Source of the DNA: Cheilinus undulatus
Taxonomy: Eukaryota; Chordata; Actinopteri; Labriformes; Labridae
Direction: 5' to 3'
DNA length: 64,000 nt
Assembly (NCBI RefSeq): GCF_018320785.1
Contig: NC_054873.1
Span: forward strand, 29,664,196-29,728,195
The notes beneath the pieces are model-generated. The model made no database searches and was not told where the DNA came from. It saw only the letters and a list, made by a program, of their open reading frames with translations. This document shows positions 32,280-44,119 of the stretch, piece by piece; positions within the stretch are counted from its first letter, which is position 1; each line of letters begins with the position of its first letter. A program made the translations under genes and the position numbers.

Positions 32280-33142
32280 CAGCCCTACAAATAGGTGCAA
32301 GAGCACATCAGAGTTTCCAAAACTCAGTTTTAGACTTTTACAAAAGAGATGACAAAATTTAACCAAATGTAAGTAAAACCCTCCACACCAGTGTATTTTC
32401 ATGTATATCTGCCATTTCATTAATGATCATGCTGTAAAATTTCCCCAGCATTGATTCAATGTTGCTAACAAGTTGAGACAGCGGAGACCTATCTTAGCGA
32501 GATACAGTAGTGGGTCTGAGGATTATGGTTCATGATGTAGCTGATGACGACCAATGGTCTATGTCCTCTGCTTTGCTCAAGAGTTGCTAAAGGACAGCCC
32601 CCCTGACTCTGGATTGCAACACATAGTAAACATAGAGAGCCACTTGCTTCTCAAATTTCACATCAATTAGACAAAAACAGAATCAGCTGATAAAATCTGG
32701 ACTTTGACAAGAAATTTAATCTCAGAAAACCTGACAATAAATTTAATATTTACATTCCAAACCCCTCTTCATACATTTTTAGACAATCACATCTTCATTT
32801 TTTTTTTACTTAAGTCGTCTAAAAGAAGCCGCACCACAACCAAGGAGTGCCAACAGGATTAACAAGTTTTGCACTGCAGTTGAAGCTAATAAGCAGAATA
32901 GCATACATTTTAAGGACATAATATAAGGTATAACTGTCTATTTCAGGACACTTATAATACTCTTTCATTCTGATTTTAAGGTATGTTAAAGTCTACAATC
33001 TCTTTATTCTAAAATTCAATCACAAAATTTAAGACCTTATGGTGACGCATTTAAGACTTTTTAATACTTTTTAAAAGCTTTAATTTTGTCTTGACTAATT
33101 GATCAACTTTTAATACTGTTTAAGACTTGCAGATCCCCTGTC

Positions 33143-33590
33143 TTAAAGGTACAGTGTGTACAATTGTGATTATCAGCAACAAGAAATAGTCACTTCTAGA
33201 TTGTGATGTACATTTCTCTAGTGGAAACTGTGGCAATCAAAGACAAAAAAAAAATTGTATTTTTTAGTTTGGTTACTTCTGTGGTACCATAAAAACACAC
33301 AAAATACAAAATCCAAGATGGCGTGGTGGGGACCCTCCCTATTTATGAATAAAGGCTTCTTCTGAGTTGATAAAAATCATATTTTTTGTATTCAGGTGAT
33401 TGAACACAAAGTTTGATAAACATCCTTATAAATATTATGTTTAAAATAAAACCTACAAATATACATATATTTTTAATGCTTTCATTACTGTCTGAAAAAG
33501 CATTTTACACTTTTAAGAGATTTTTTTGTTACAACTTATCTTACGATGGTTAAAATCATATCATTGCCCCATGACACACTCTAAAAATAT
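33143..33590. mobile_element. Fish dispersed MITE-like repeat
   Basis: The block opens with 'ttaaaggtacagtgtgtaca' and continues through 'ctctagtggaaactgtgg', 'tccaagatggcg' and 'tattcaggtgattgaacac'. These are landmarks of a common fish repeat whose consensus begins 'ttaaaggtgcagtgtgta'. The right end is weak. The preceding 33015-33140 block ('tttaagactttttaatac') resembles another repeat that also appears near 10540. Confidence 0.55.
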
Positions 33591-34419
33591 GCTACATATT
33601 TCCCACAAATAGACAGTATGAAGGAAGTTTTTTGTTAGGCATTTTTTAATCTCCGGACTGATTCTGCACAATAAGACAAGAATAAAGAAACAAAGCCATG
33701 AATTAAAAGTTACAGTTCTCTGTTAGTAATTCATCTATCACGTTTCATAACAATGTAAATAATTTCAAATAAGCCACACCAGACGTAGAATAAGTTCTGC
33801 TGTGATCACTACAGTTTCTATTTCTTAGTAGAACAACAAGAAAACCTAATGCTTCTGCCATGTTTGGATCCTGTATTGCATCAAAGGGGACAGATTCCTC
33901 ATTACCGTAATGCAGTTACAAGTGACTCAACTAGTATATCTCACAAAACTTTAACTTCAGCGTGGGTCACCTGCCAGGATATTTTGCAAATACAAATATG
34001 ATTTTCCTTTCAAGTCAAACCACATAATCGTTTTTACGGGACTAGCAGAAGTAATACAATCTCTAAACTCTCTCAATCCTTCCATATTACGTTCACTACG
34101 GTAGTGACTCATTCCGGGAAATGGGAAGAGTTCACTCAATATATTAGAAGTCATAACGATAGTGAGGGTAGAAACCTATCTGAGAACCGACAGCTTCTCA
34201 ACTGGCACAAGGCTGAAAGCAGGTATTCACTGATACAAGTTTTATTTAAAATGTTTAACAAGTTAAACATTGTAAAAGAGGAAATTGACGATACAATATT
34301 ATACAGCATGATTTATATTCAAAGCGAGCTTCAGTAAAATGAGAAATCGCGGGCTGATTTTGAACGTGTGACTTACTCGCGTTTTAATCCGCAGATTTTT
34401 GTGTTTGGTCGTTAAATCG

Positions 34420-34497
34420 ATGGAGGCAGAGGCAACACTAATCTATACTCTGATTTGACATCCAGCAGTCTGGCAGAAGAAGATTAAGATGCATTGA
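34420..34497 (+). promoter_or_regulatory. Two upstream ORFs, the second overlapping the paracaspase start
   Basis: A 12-codon uORF runs 34420-34458. A two-codon uORF (ATG CAT TGA, 34489-34497) ends so that the A of its TGA is the A of the proposed main ATG (TGATG arrangement). Such overlap is known to permit termination-reinitiation. The main ATG has a weak context (T at -3), so initiation at the in-frame ATG at 34530 is also possible. Whether transcription begins upstream of these uORFs is not shown. Confidence 0.5.
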
Positions 34498-37400
34498 TGA
34501 ATGGATCTCGCCCCAATTCCGGTCGAATAATGATCAGAGGTATGTTATATTTCTCGACAACACCACACCACACTGTGACCTCGGCATGTTGTCTGTTACT
34601 TTCACAAATAAAAGTAACAGTGTTTTTTCAGATGACTGAGACCTGACCTGATTTGTTTCAGATATCGTCATAGTGCAGCATCCCGTCTCTGTTTGTGTGC
34701 CTGTGAACCACAGAGTGACTCTGAGCGTTCGTGCTGAGGGTAAAGGCATCCTCAACTACCAGTGGTTTACTGAGGATGAGAATGAGGTGTGTGGATTTTA
34801 CCTGTGCTATGAATTTGAAATCCTCATTAAGGGGTAAAAAAAAAAAAAAAATCATACTGAAGCATACTTAAAGGCTGCTGTTATGTTTACATGCTTGTTC
34901 TGAAACTGTGGGGGCAAGTTATCAAATGTCACCTTGAAACCAGAAAATGCCACTGTTTCTCAACTGGTGGGTTGGGGCCCAAAAGTGGGTTACGGAGTGG
35001 TTTTCAATTTGTGTCGCAAAAATGATGCACAGAAGCCATAAGCAGACATGTATTTTATTTGATCCCAATTTGTCCAGATCTCTAGAAAACAACAAGTTTA
35101 CGTTATCACAGGAAATGAAGAAAAATTAAACACATGTATAGTTGTCCCTCCAAGAGTTCTGAAATCATTCACTTACTTAACAGGTTTGTTTTGCCATATT
35201 TCTGTTCAGTCATATGTTTGCTTCAATCCAAGGGCTAAAGCGCAAGATTTTTTATTAAATAAATCTGAGCCAGTGGCCTTGTCACTGTGCTTGTATCTGC
35301 ATGCCCCATGCACAGAGGCTGTTGTTCTCGAAACAGCCTGACTCCACTCTCATGTCATTCTCTCCATCTCAATTTTCCTATTGTACAATTTCCTATTCTG
35401 AAAAATCTTAATATAAATAAATATGAGTGGTTGGAAATGTGCACAGATTTGGTTCTAATTTCTAATTAAGGTCAGTGGTGGTGGGTCATGATGGTTGACC
35501 ACTTGAGAACCACTGATATATGTTATTAAGAAAATCTTGATCTAAGCACTAGAGTTTTCTTCAACAATATTTTTCTCTGCAAAGAGGGACAGTATTTTAT
35601 TTTGTTTATTTTCCAGGTTCCCGGTGGCACTAAAGAACACTTGACTATCACGGCTACACAAACACAGCTGTATGTGTGTCGAGTGAGCGACCATCTGTAT
35701 AACTTTGTGTTCAGCGACTGGGTAAAAATGAAGGTGGTGGACATTGATAAATCAGGTGTGCATTTTGCAATTCTTATCTTGATTTGGTTGTAGTGTGGTA
35801 CCTGTGTATTCTTGCAATTTTGCTAGTTTATGGTGCACATTTCTTGTTTATTGTTGTGGGTTTGAATGCATCATTTTCATTTCAAACATCATTAGGTTTG
35901 CCAGTACACTGGGCAGGGGAGCCCCATATTGCTGTCAACCCAAAACCTCAGAGAGTCAGGAAAGGCTCAAAAATCACTCTGCGCTGTGTGGCCTTTGGTA
36001 TACCAGCTCCTCGCTATCAGTGGTACAGAAATGGACAGCAACTGGTAGACAAAACCAGTGACACACTGCAGGTAAGGAAGGTTGACAAGTGAGTGTTCAT
36101 TTACCTCAGTCCTCGCAGAGATTGTTTACATAGTGCTTTATTGAAGGTGTCATTTCCCTTACCCAAAATCAACCTTCACAGGCTATGCTGACAATTGTAA
36201 AATGTGGCTAGTATTGTGTATAATATAGTTCGATATGCCAGATCACAGAGAAACAAACAATGATAAATAATCTTGTCTTTTTCATACAGATTGAACATGC
36301 AGCAGCTGAACATGAAGGATCATACCTGTGCTCCATATCTAATGTGTTAGCAGAGAGATGGACTGAACCAGCGGATGTTGACATTGGTAAGTCATGACTG
36401 AAACTGCTGTTATCCACTTGATACCATTCTGTATATTCAGAATCAAATCACCTTATTGTTAATATCAGATTAACTTCCTCCTTTTAAATGAAATGGCAGA
36501 AAATCTGATTTCCTTACACTATTTCATTCCACTGATTTAGCTCTTAGGCTTAAAATTGTTTCCATGATGCTGAAGGTACTTTCCAATTTCTACAGACCAA
36601 AAAAGGAAGTTGCTAGACTCCAAATAGTACTCTGTCCGAGCCCCAAACACAAAACAGGAAAGTGATGTAAAATGAAACTAGTTCTTACTGTTTGTTACTG
36701 ATTCTGTTGAACATAACATAAAGAGCAAATAAACCAACAGCAGCATAAGCGTCAAACTGTAGTCAAACTGCAGTGTATTGTCTGCGTCTTCTGGGCTAAA
36801 TTTGGGTATTTTAGCTTAAAAAAAAAAAAAAAAATTGACTAAGTGTGGTTCTCTTCGTTTATTTCTTCCAGTGCGAGTGGATCAGATTCCCCCTGCAGCA
36901 CTCACAGGTACAGTTTAAATTCTTAACCTCTGTTTAAATAAAGTCATGTTTTAAATTAGCTATCACAATATATATCAAATTACTTATTTTGCTATCTATT
37001 ATCTTTCAGCCACTGATAAAGTTGCCCTACTTATTGGCAACCTGAATTACTCTAACCACCCTGGCTTGATGGCCCCCATCATGGATGTACACAAGCTGTC
37101 CAACCTCCTGCAGCACCTTGGCTTCAGAGTGGTGTCGCTGCTTGATCTCACCAGGGACGAGATGCTCGCTGCTATTGACAAGTTCATTCAGCTCCTTGAT
37201 AGAGGAGTCTATGGTGAGTCCAAACTGACAATACCGCTATATTTGTTAGTTAAAAGTTAGCCTCATTTATCAGTTGATTCAATATTCAGCTGTTAATCAG
37301 GTAACTTTTAACTATTTTACATTTTTACATTCAAGCCTTTATTGTTGTTTTGTGGCTGATGATGGCTGAGTGGACTAATAAGGACTAAACAGTAATGTAT

Positions 37401-40400
37401 GCAATGCTACTAAAACTTTATGTAACAGTATTAAGAGCACTTCCTCAATGGCTGTAGTTTTTTTGTGAAGTGTTCATTAATAATCTGGCAATGAACTGAA
37501 CTTCCATATTTCTTCATGTGATTATCAGTTTAACATATTTCTAACTTTTAGGACCAATAATCTATCCCATATAGTTACATCAGTTACTCACATTTTCAAA
37601 GGAGCACAGCAACCGTTTGTTTAAATACAGACAGACATTTTACTCATAGAGCTGCATTATGAAATCATGTTAATGGTGAACTAAAAATAACTTCAGAACC
37701 GTCCTGCTGTGTCATTATGATACTGTCTGTTTCTATTCTCTGCAACAATGAAACAAACATCAGAAACAAGAAAGCATATTTATGTAGTTACTCGGTACTC
37801 AAGAATCTATTTTTACCTCTCAGGGCTAAAAATAATAACAAATGATTTACCTCAGTATTATAGCAAATGTGCAGTGCAGAATGTGACAAGATTGTAGTTG
37901 CTTAATGTGCATTTGATCACCATTTACAGGCCTTTTCTACTATGCTGGTCATGGTTTTGAGCGTGCTGGGAGGAATTACCTGGTTGCTATTGATGCTCCT
38001 CAACCGTACCAACCTAAAAACTGCGTCTGTGTGCAGAGGGTCATGCACAGCATGCAGCAAAGACAGACTGCACTGAGTGTCATCCTTCTGGATGCCTGTA
38101 GAAAATGGTAAATAATCTTTTTAGACTCACACATGGATTTCAACATGCTTAATCACACATTGTAGGATACTTTATACCAAATATATATATTTGCTCTCTT
38201 TTTAATACACTGTATTTCACTTTTTTAAAGGTACAATCAAGATTGTATTCCCTCAGCCATCATGCCATTGTCACCCAGCGGGAACACTGTTTATGGATAT
38301 GCCACGTATGTACTGTTTATTAGTGTTTATAACTACCTGTATTTACTTGCAACCAATACCCAATAACCAACTCACTGATAAGACATTTCTGGCGCTGACC
38401 TTAGAACGGTTTTTGAATGAAGGTGAAGAATGTTTAACTATTTATATCAAAAAGGTAGATTAAGTTTTTTCTATTTAAATAACCTCTCTTTATTAATCAT
38501 TGCAGGTGTGAAGATGCTGAGGCCTTTGAGGTGCAGGACGGGGGGAAAAGTACTGGAATCTTCACCAAATACTTAAATGCACACATCCTACAGTCTGAGA
38601 AAGTCACACATGTCTTAGAAAGGGTGTCTGAGGGTAAGGAATTTCAACAAGGCTGTAGATTAAGTTTCTAAGAATTTACGTAAGATGCTGCTGCAACAGT
38701 TTTTTTCTTTGTACTTGGTTTTTTGTTGGTTTGTGGGTACAAACACACCATCGTGGAAGTGGTTTTTATAAATGCAATGTTTTATGGTTTCATTATTCAT
38801 ATACCCCAAGCCTTGTCAGATTGTATGTATCCAGTGAGTTAGTATATCTTGCAGAATGAGAGTAAACAGATCTGAAGGGAACAGGTTGTTCTCTCGTGTG
38901 CTCACTGGACTACAGACGAATTTTATAATTGTAAGCAGAGCATTTCAGTGTTATTTACACAGGACCTGCAAATCTGGCTGTGATGGAGCCGGGTTGCTGA
39001 AGTTATCAAGTTGTCCTGTCTTAAGAGTGTGTTTGTCTGCTTGATGGGCCTCTGGTAGAATAATTTTTTGAGATACCATTAGCATGTGACCTCATTCTCT
39101 GGAAATTTACACTGTTGGCGAGAGAACAGCAAGAAACCTGAGAGCTACAGGGTGCAAGACAGCTGCTCTGCCTTTTAGGCACCCCCTGCTTCTGCTCTCA
39201 TGGGTTCATGCACAAAATCAGGGCTAGCATGACAGGAAGGCCTCCAGACAGCATTCAGCATGTGTTATTAAAAAACACTGAGTTTTTTTAATTGAGCTGT
39301 GTTCTTTTCCCTCGAAACTGTTGGCAGTGATGTGAAAATCCTCGAGCCCCTGCTTTTGATCTCTGCTCCTCTTGTTGCTGACTTATTTAGAGATGGAAAA
39401 AGAGATGTTGATGGTGAGCTGCTGGGTGCTCATCCGTTATAATGACAAAGTGAAGACAGTTTGCTCAAAATATCCCTGGCACCAAATCTCCATAAATGCC
39501 AAGCATCAAACCATATTCAGTTGTTTGAACACGGTTTCACTGCTGCTGTCAGTTACCAGTAACCAACTGTAGAAATGTGTTTGTTGCATATATTCAGTCT
39601 CATGAGGAGGATTTTCCCATTAATCATCATTACGTCCAGACAATTCCTTAGAATACTGAGTGTTTTACTTTCAAATTCAAAGTTCATATTGTTTATTTGA
39701 ATCTGATTGTTTTCTTAGCAACTCAATTGTTCCTCTTGCCCTGCTGTTGCAAAACACAGGGAGACCCTTTGCCAATAGTGTGTACGTGCTTTGGCTGTTG
39801 TTGTAGGTTGTGTTTAAAAAATATATAAATTTGGACATAATAATGGTGTCTCTCAGACGCCAGACAAATGAATTTCTCTTTGGGGATGAATAAAGTTATT
39901 ATTGTATTGTAAAAAGAAAATCCTAGAAAACTGTATCCAGAGGCCCTGTAGTGCTTTATCTCCAGGCCATTTAAGGTTAAAATTTACCTGCATTTTGGGT
40001 TTTTTTTCTCTCCATAACAGATCTGGGAAGAGACCCTCTAGTCAGAGGCAAGCAGGTAGTAGAAATCAAACACACCCTGAAGGAACCCAGATCCCTTGCA
40101 GACCCAGTTCGGACTACTGGCCACACAAGAGAGCTTCACTTGCGAGACGCCTGCTGGAGACAAGCAAATGGTCAGTACGGGGAAATCCCCAACTATACAT
40201 GTTTTTTCCTGTTTGTCAAATTCCATGTCAAATTATGGTAGCATGAAAAAATAGTCATATTTTCATTAGGTTAACCACTATTCCACTTTATCTGATGTTG
40301 CCTTGAGCAAGAGATAGAGATTGTCCTATTTACCCCTCCTTACACCACCTACACTCACACCACTAGAGCATGTGAGAAACTGAGTACAGACATTGTGGTT

Positions 40401-42041
40401 TACTGTGATATTTTCAACACTTTAGTTGGCCAGTCGTCGTCTTTTTTTTGTAATGGAAACAGGGAACTGGTGTATTTCACAAAGTTCACGTTGCTGTTCG
40501 ATGGAAGCGAGTCATCTCTTACAATGGGATAACTCCCTTAAATTAACTCAAATCCCTTTCAAAAATGTAAATAATTTCATCGCATATCATCTGGGAATCA
40601 TTAACTGTAAAGACTAAATAGAGGATAAAAATATCTTTGTCATGAATTAATAAAAAAGGTGACAGTTTCTAATGTTCATAAAGTGCAAAATCACACACTT
40701 TATCCTTGTTTTACAATACTGTCATGATACACTGTTTTGGGTATTCTTTTTTTAAATCACTTCTTCACATCTCCTTTCAGAGCTGCCACAGAGGAAGCGG
40801 CTGATGTTTGTTTGTGGAGTAGAAGTGGAAGTAAGCTTCTCAGCTTTGTTCTCAAATGTCTTGGTGGCTTTTGCCACTGTGAAGACTACAGGCCCCAAAA
40901 CCCAGGACTGCACCATCACTCTAAGTAGCACACCGGTAAATATTACTGTTTTCTCCTAAGTATAAGCATTACTTTCAAGTATAATTTCAATGAAAAAAAA
41001 ACACAAACTATACAATGCCAGATTTTTAACACCTCGCTGGTGCCAGACTTTCTTCTGTAGGAGTTACTAAACTCATTAGGAGGTTTTAAAAGTGTGAGTT
41101 GTACACATCAGATATTCCATGTTGCTCACTGTAGATCGCTCTCAATTTCCATTAGCCAGCAAGAATTTCTCAGTGATGACTACCCCTACGCCTCACATGT
41201 GAGAGGATGTACTGCCCATATATAGACTTCCAGCCTGCTGAAACCACTGACAGAGACAAAGCAGGAAGTAATAACTGCAATCTGTAATACTGAGTGTTGG
41301 ACATCTATGCTCTGATATTTGACAATCATGCCATCTAGAGGCTGATTTGAGAACAGGGAATGTTGCAGCAAATTTGTAGCAGTGAGTCAGTGCCAGGACA
41401 GTGCAAAAACAGGGCAGGGGTGTTGTCACAGTTGGTCAAAATGCTTGATTATACTAACAACATATTTTCTGTTTTGAATCCTTAGACAATGGAGGACTTG
41501 TTTTCTGGCCCTGGCAGGTCGGAAGAGATGGACTCCCTTCTGTTTACTAAATCTGATGACTCAGACTGTTCGCTACGACTTTGTGCTCTTCAGAAACTCA
41601 CGGTATGTCATCACTGACTTGATTTACAGTGCTAATACAGAAAAAAGAGCACGTCTTTGAGAGGAGTTTGGTAAATGATGAGAATTTTTTTTTTTTATCT
41701 CTTTTTAGGAACCCCTGGTCATCAAAGTGGATCTGCACTATACACACATGGACAGTAGGCTACGTAAGACAGAAAGCCTAAAGGTGGACATAAGAAAACC
41801 TTTGGTGGCATCTTGTAAACTTCACAGGAGAAGTCATACCGTAACAAGCAAGAAGAAAGAAATTGCTGCTGCTCAAAGTATGGGCAACTTTGCCAGTGGC
41901 AAATCTCAGCTGCATAAGACTCTGGCTGCTCCTCTTCGCCCTTTCACGAGGAAGGCAGAGTGTGCTCCACAAGTCGACACATCAAGGCACAATGAACCTG
42001 AAGAAAACGATGAAAATGAACTGCACGACTTTACTCTTTAG
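34497..42041 (+). CDS. MALT1-family (type 1) paracaspase without a death domain, complete
   Basis: An arginine-directed cysteine protease of the MALT1 family, acting in cytosolic NF-kB-type signalling. Fourteen exons: 34497-34539, 34662-34786, 35617-35755, 35896-36071, 36290-36386, 36872-36907, 37010-37213, 37930-38107, 38231-38305, 38506-38633, 40021-40170, 40781-40935, 41486-41602, 41709-42041. The model closes to 651 codons. Domains: Ig1 (about 18-103), Ig2 (about 104-197), caspase-like domain (about 207-400), Ig3 (about 440-560), short basic/acidic tail. Catalytic His281 (YYAGHGFE) and Cys330 (LLDACRKW) are 49 residues apart, as in MALT1 (415/464). Acidic S1-pocket residues D231, D328 and E366 and the regulatory Trp446 fall at MALT1-equivalent spacing. 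No death domain precedes Ig1. Jawed vertebrates have MALT1 paralogues called PCASP2 and PCASP3; this is one of them, but which cannot be settled here. Likely symbol malt1-like/pcasp. Confidence 0.94.
34951..35515. mobile_element. hAT-like MITE in paracaspase intron 2
   Basis: The ends read 'cactgtttctcaactggtgg' and, inverted, 'cagtggttctcaagtggtca', an imperfect terminal inverted repeat. The same family occurs at 48569-48900. There is no coding capacity and no obvious target-site duplication. Confidence 0.65.
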
Positions 42042-42356
42042 ACCTATTTGGTGCTGTTATTTCCCGTATGGAAAAATGTAATGTTTTTGCTTGTGTGATT
42101 ATAAATAACTGTTGCACATAATGCCTCTTACATGTCTATGACTGGTGATGAATGAATGAATGAATGAATGAATGAATGAATGAGGCTTGTGTTACCAACC
42201 CTGCGTATGTGGCCCAACACTGAAGACAGATAACACTTAATTTTGCCAACCACTGATTTTATCATGAATTGTAACATAGTTGCAACATATCACTTTGTAA
42301 TCAGCAGAGAGCCTAATTTATGAAAACTGGAAACCATTACTGTTAATAATTTATAA

Positions 42357-42362
42357 AATAAA
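42357..42362 (+). other. Poly(A) signal AATAAA for the paracaspase gene
   Basis: A canonical signal lies 316 bases after the stop codon. Between them lies a short (ATGA)n microsatellite at about 42150-42182. Confidence 0.65.
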
Positions 42363-42530
42363 ACTTTCAATCTTTTTGAACTTGTCAGTGTAATCTTAAT
42401 TTATTAATTGCCAAGTTAGCAATTTGATATTGCATGTAAATGAAAAACAATGTTGATTAATACCGGCTGGTCTTAACTCTGAAAGCAGGAGTTGCGAACT
42501 GCCGATAAACTTCAAAGAAGAGGAAGAGGA

Positions 42531-42605
42531 AAGGATGAGTAGCATGCACGCAGGTGTGAGGCTACCTGAACGAGAAATCATCCTAAAACGGTCAACTCAG
42601 TTTTG
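42531..42605 (+). other. Candidate orphan first coding exon
   Basis: An ATG at 42535 opens 23 complete codons with residues such as MSSMHAGVRLPEREI, ending in a strong donor (TTTTG|gtaagtaac). It is preceded by purine-rich, non-repetitive sequence. No downstream partner exon in matching phase was recognised, and the family is unknown. It could be the start of a small unannotated gene, an upstream exon of a transcript crossing the tRNA, or chance. Confidence 0.25.
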
Positions 42606-43182
42606 GTAAGTAACAAACCGCAGGGAAATGTGACACTGGCAATTTATTTATGTTTGGCCCACTGCAGACTTGATTATATATGACAAGCATACAGTATAAG
42701 AAAACATAAATGAGGGTGGTGAAGTTGAAACAGCAATCTAGGTTAGTTTCTTGTCAAAAGTACTAGCTAGGTGCGTTAGCTTTATTTTGCACTAAAGCTA
42801 GAATGGTAATATTTAATTTAATGCTTTGACAGTCTTTCAGTTTGAATTTGATAAATGGTAATTTAAAATGCGAGCTTTAACGTGGACTGTGCCGTCATTC
42901 TGGTTCTAAAGTAATGTAAAGCATGGGAATGCTACATAAACTTTAGCTCGGTTGGCTGCATAACAGCCAGTACAGCGGCTGCCAGAACTACCGCGCACTT
43001 GCAAACGCAGGTGCCGCTGTTTAATCCATTCACTGTTGTCTAAAATACAAAAATTGCTTTTCTTCTTAATATGTTGCCTGTGTGGCAGCTGCTGTCTTAT
43101 CTCTATATCTAACTTACTTTTAGCGTAGTGAGTTGTTATTAACGCCAAAGTGTTGCATTGCAGCTCCAGTCTCCGTTAGCTC

Positions 43183-43254
43183 GCCGTGATCGTATAGTGG
43201 TTAGTACTCTGCGTTGTGGCCGCAGCAACCCCGGTTCGAATCCGGGTCACGGCA
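43183..43254 (+). tRNA. tRNA-His (anticodon GTG)
   Basis: Seventy-two bases fold into a full cloverleaf: acceptor GCCGTGA/TCACGGC, anticodon stem CTGCG/CGCAG with loop TTGTGGC (anticodon 43216-43218), and T arm CCCGG-TTCGAAT-CCGGG. The discriminator is A. The internal A box (TAGTGGTTAGTAC region) and B box (GGTTCGAATCC) are intact, so the gene should be active. No intron is present. As usual for cytosolic tRNA-His, the extra 5' G is not encoded. Confidence 0.97.
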
Positions 43255-43289
43255 GGATGTGAAAACATCCTGGAGACATCCGTTTTTTT
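43255..43289 (+). terminator. tRNA-His trailer: GNRA-capped hairpin and Pol III T7 terminator
   Basis: Directly after the discriminator base, GGATGT-GAAA-ACATCC (43255-43270) forms a perfect six-base-pair stem with a GAAA tetraloop. A T7 run at 43283-43289 is the likely RNA polymerase III terminator, giving a trailer of about 30 nt. Confidence 0.8.
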
Positions 43290-44119
43290 CAGGACCTTAT
43301 GTTGAAACAATCCAAACACAGTGCACATGTAAAGTATTTTTTTAAGCAGCAATACAGACCGCTCATTCTTATTCTAGACTCCAAGAATACATCCATGGAT
43401 AGATTCCTATTTATAAATAGGATCTTTCCAAAACTAACTTGAATCCATTCCGGAAATAATATGTTGCGGTCCCCACTTTATGTAGTCGGGACGCTTGGGA
43501 AGGAGATGACTTGTGTGAAATCTTAAAATCAATAGCCCTTTAGGGACCCGAGAGACCTTAAAACGAAAGAGTTTAATGATTTCTTAAACAAAGACAAGAC
43601 TACCATTAAAGTGCAATAACAACGTTTGACCACCAGGTCGCAGTCTATTACATTTGATGCACACATCTGCTGCAACAGGATCAGTTATGAGTTCAGCTCA
43701 TCAGTTCATCTTCAGTTTCATCAGTTATCATGCCTCGCTCCCTTTTTGATTGTCTAAACTTAAAATAACGTGTACATATGAACAAAGCACTTACAGTTAT
43801 GTCATAACTGAGATCAGTATGTAAGGTCAGTTAAGGTTATGAGCATATCTACCACTTGGCCATGAAAACACAGGAGGGATTTCTTTGGCATCGGGACAGG
43901 CTTGGCCCAGACCCCTGTGAAGGGTGTCAGGGGGGTCATCCTCAGGAAAATTATGAGAAACAAACTCAATTTTTGTGCTTTCTTTTGCAGTCTGCTATAC
44001 AGATTTTAAATCTGCATCTTAATGTTATTGTTTGTTAACCTTGTAAAGCAGATGGATACACCCGTTTCCTTGTTTCTCACTGGCGAATCCATCTTGCAAA
44101 GCTCCCATCTAAACCGTTT
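43290..44119. other. Unassigned intergenic sequence
   Basis: No exon, repeat family or RNA gene is recognised between the tRNA trailer and the promoter-like cluster. Short open frames lack support. Confidence 0.5.

Larger units (their letters stand above)
31733..34496. promoter_or_regulatory. Divergent intergenic region between alpk3 and the paracaspase
   Basis: The two start codons are 2.76 kb apart and point away from each other. The alpk3 side has a MEF2/TATA-like element at 32270-32279. The middle holds a fish-type MITE remnant (about 33143-33590). The paracaspase side (34380-34496) contains two tiny upstream open frames. No death-domain-like exon was found here. Confidence 0.6.

Noticed and set aside
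31740-34496. A hidden death-domain exon for the paracaspase
   Set aside because: No frame with death-domain-like helices and a donor of phase 1 was found. The candidate frames at 33957-34154 and 34104-34337 do not resemble it.
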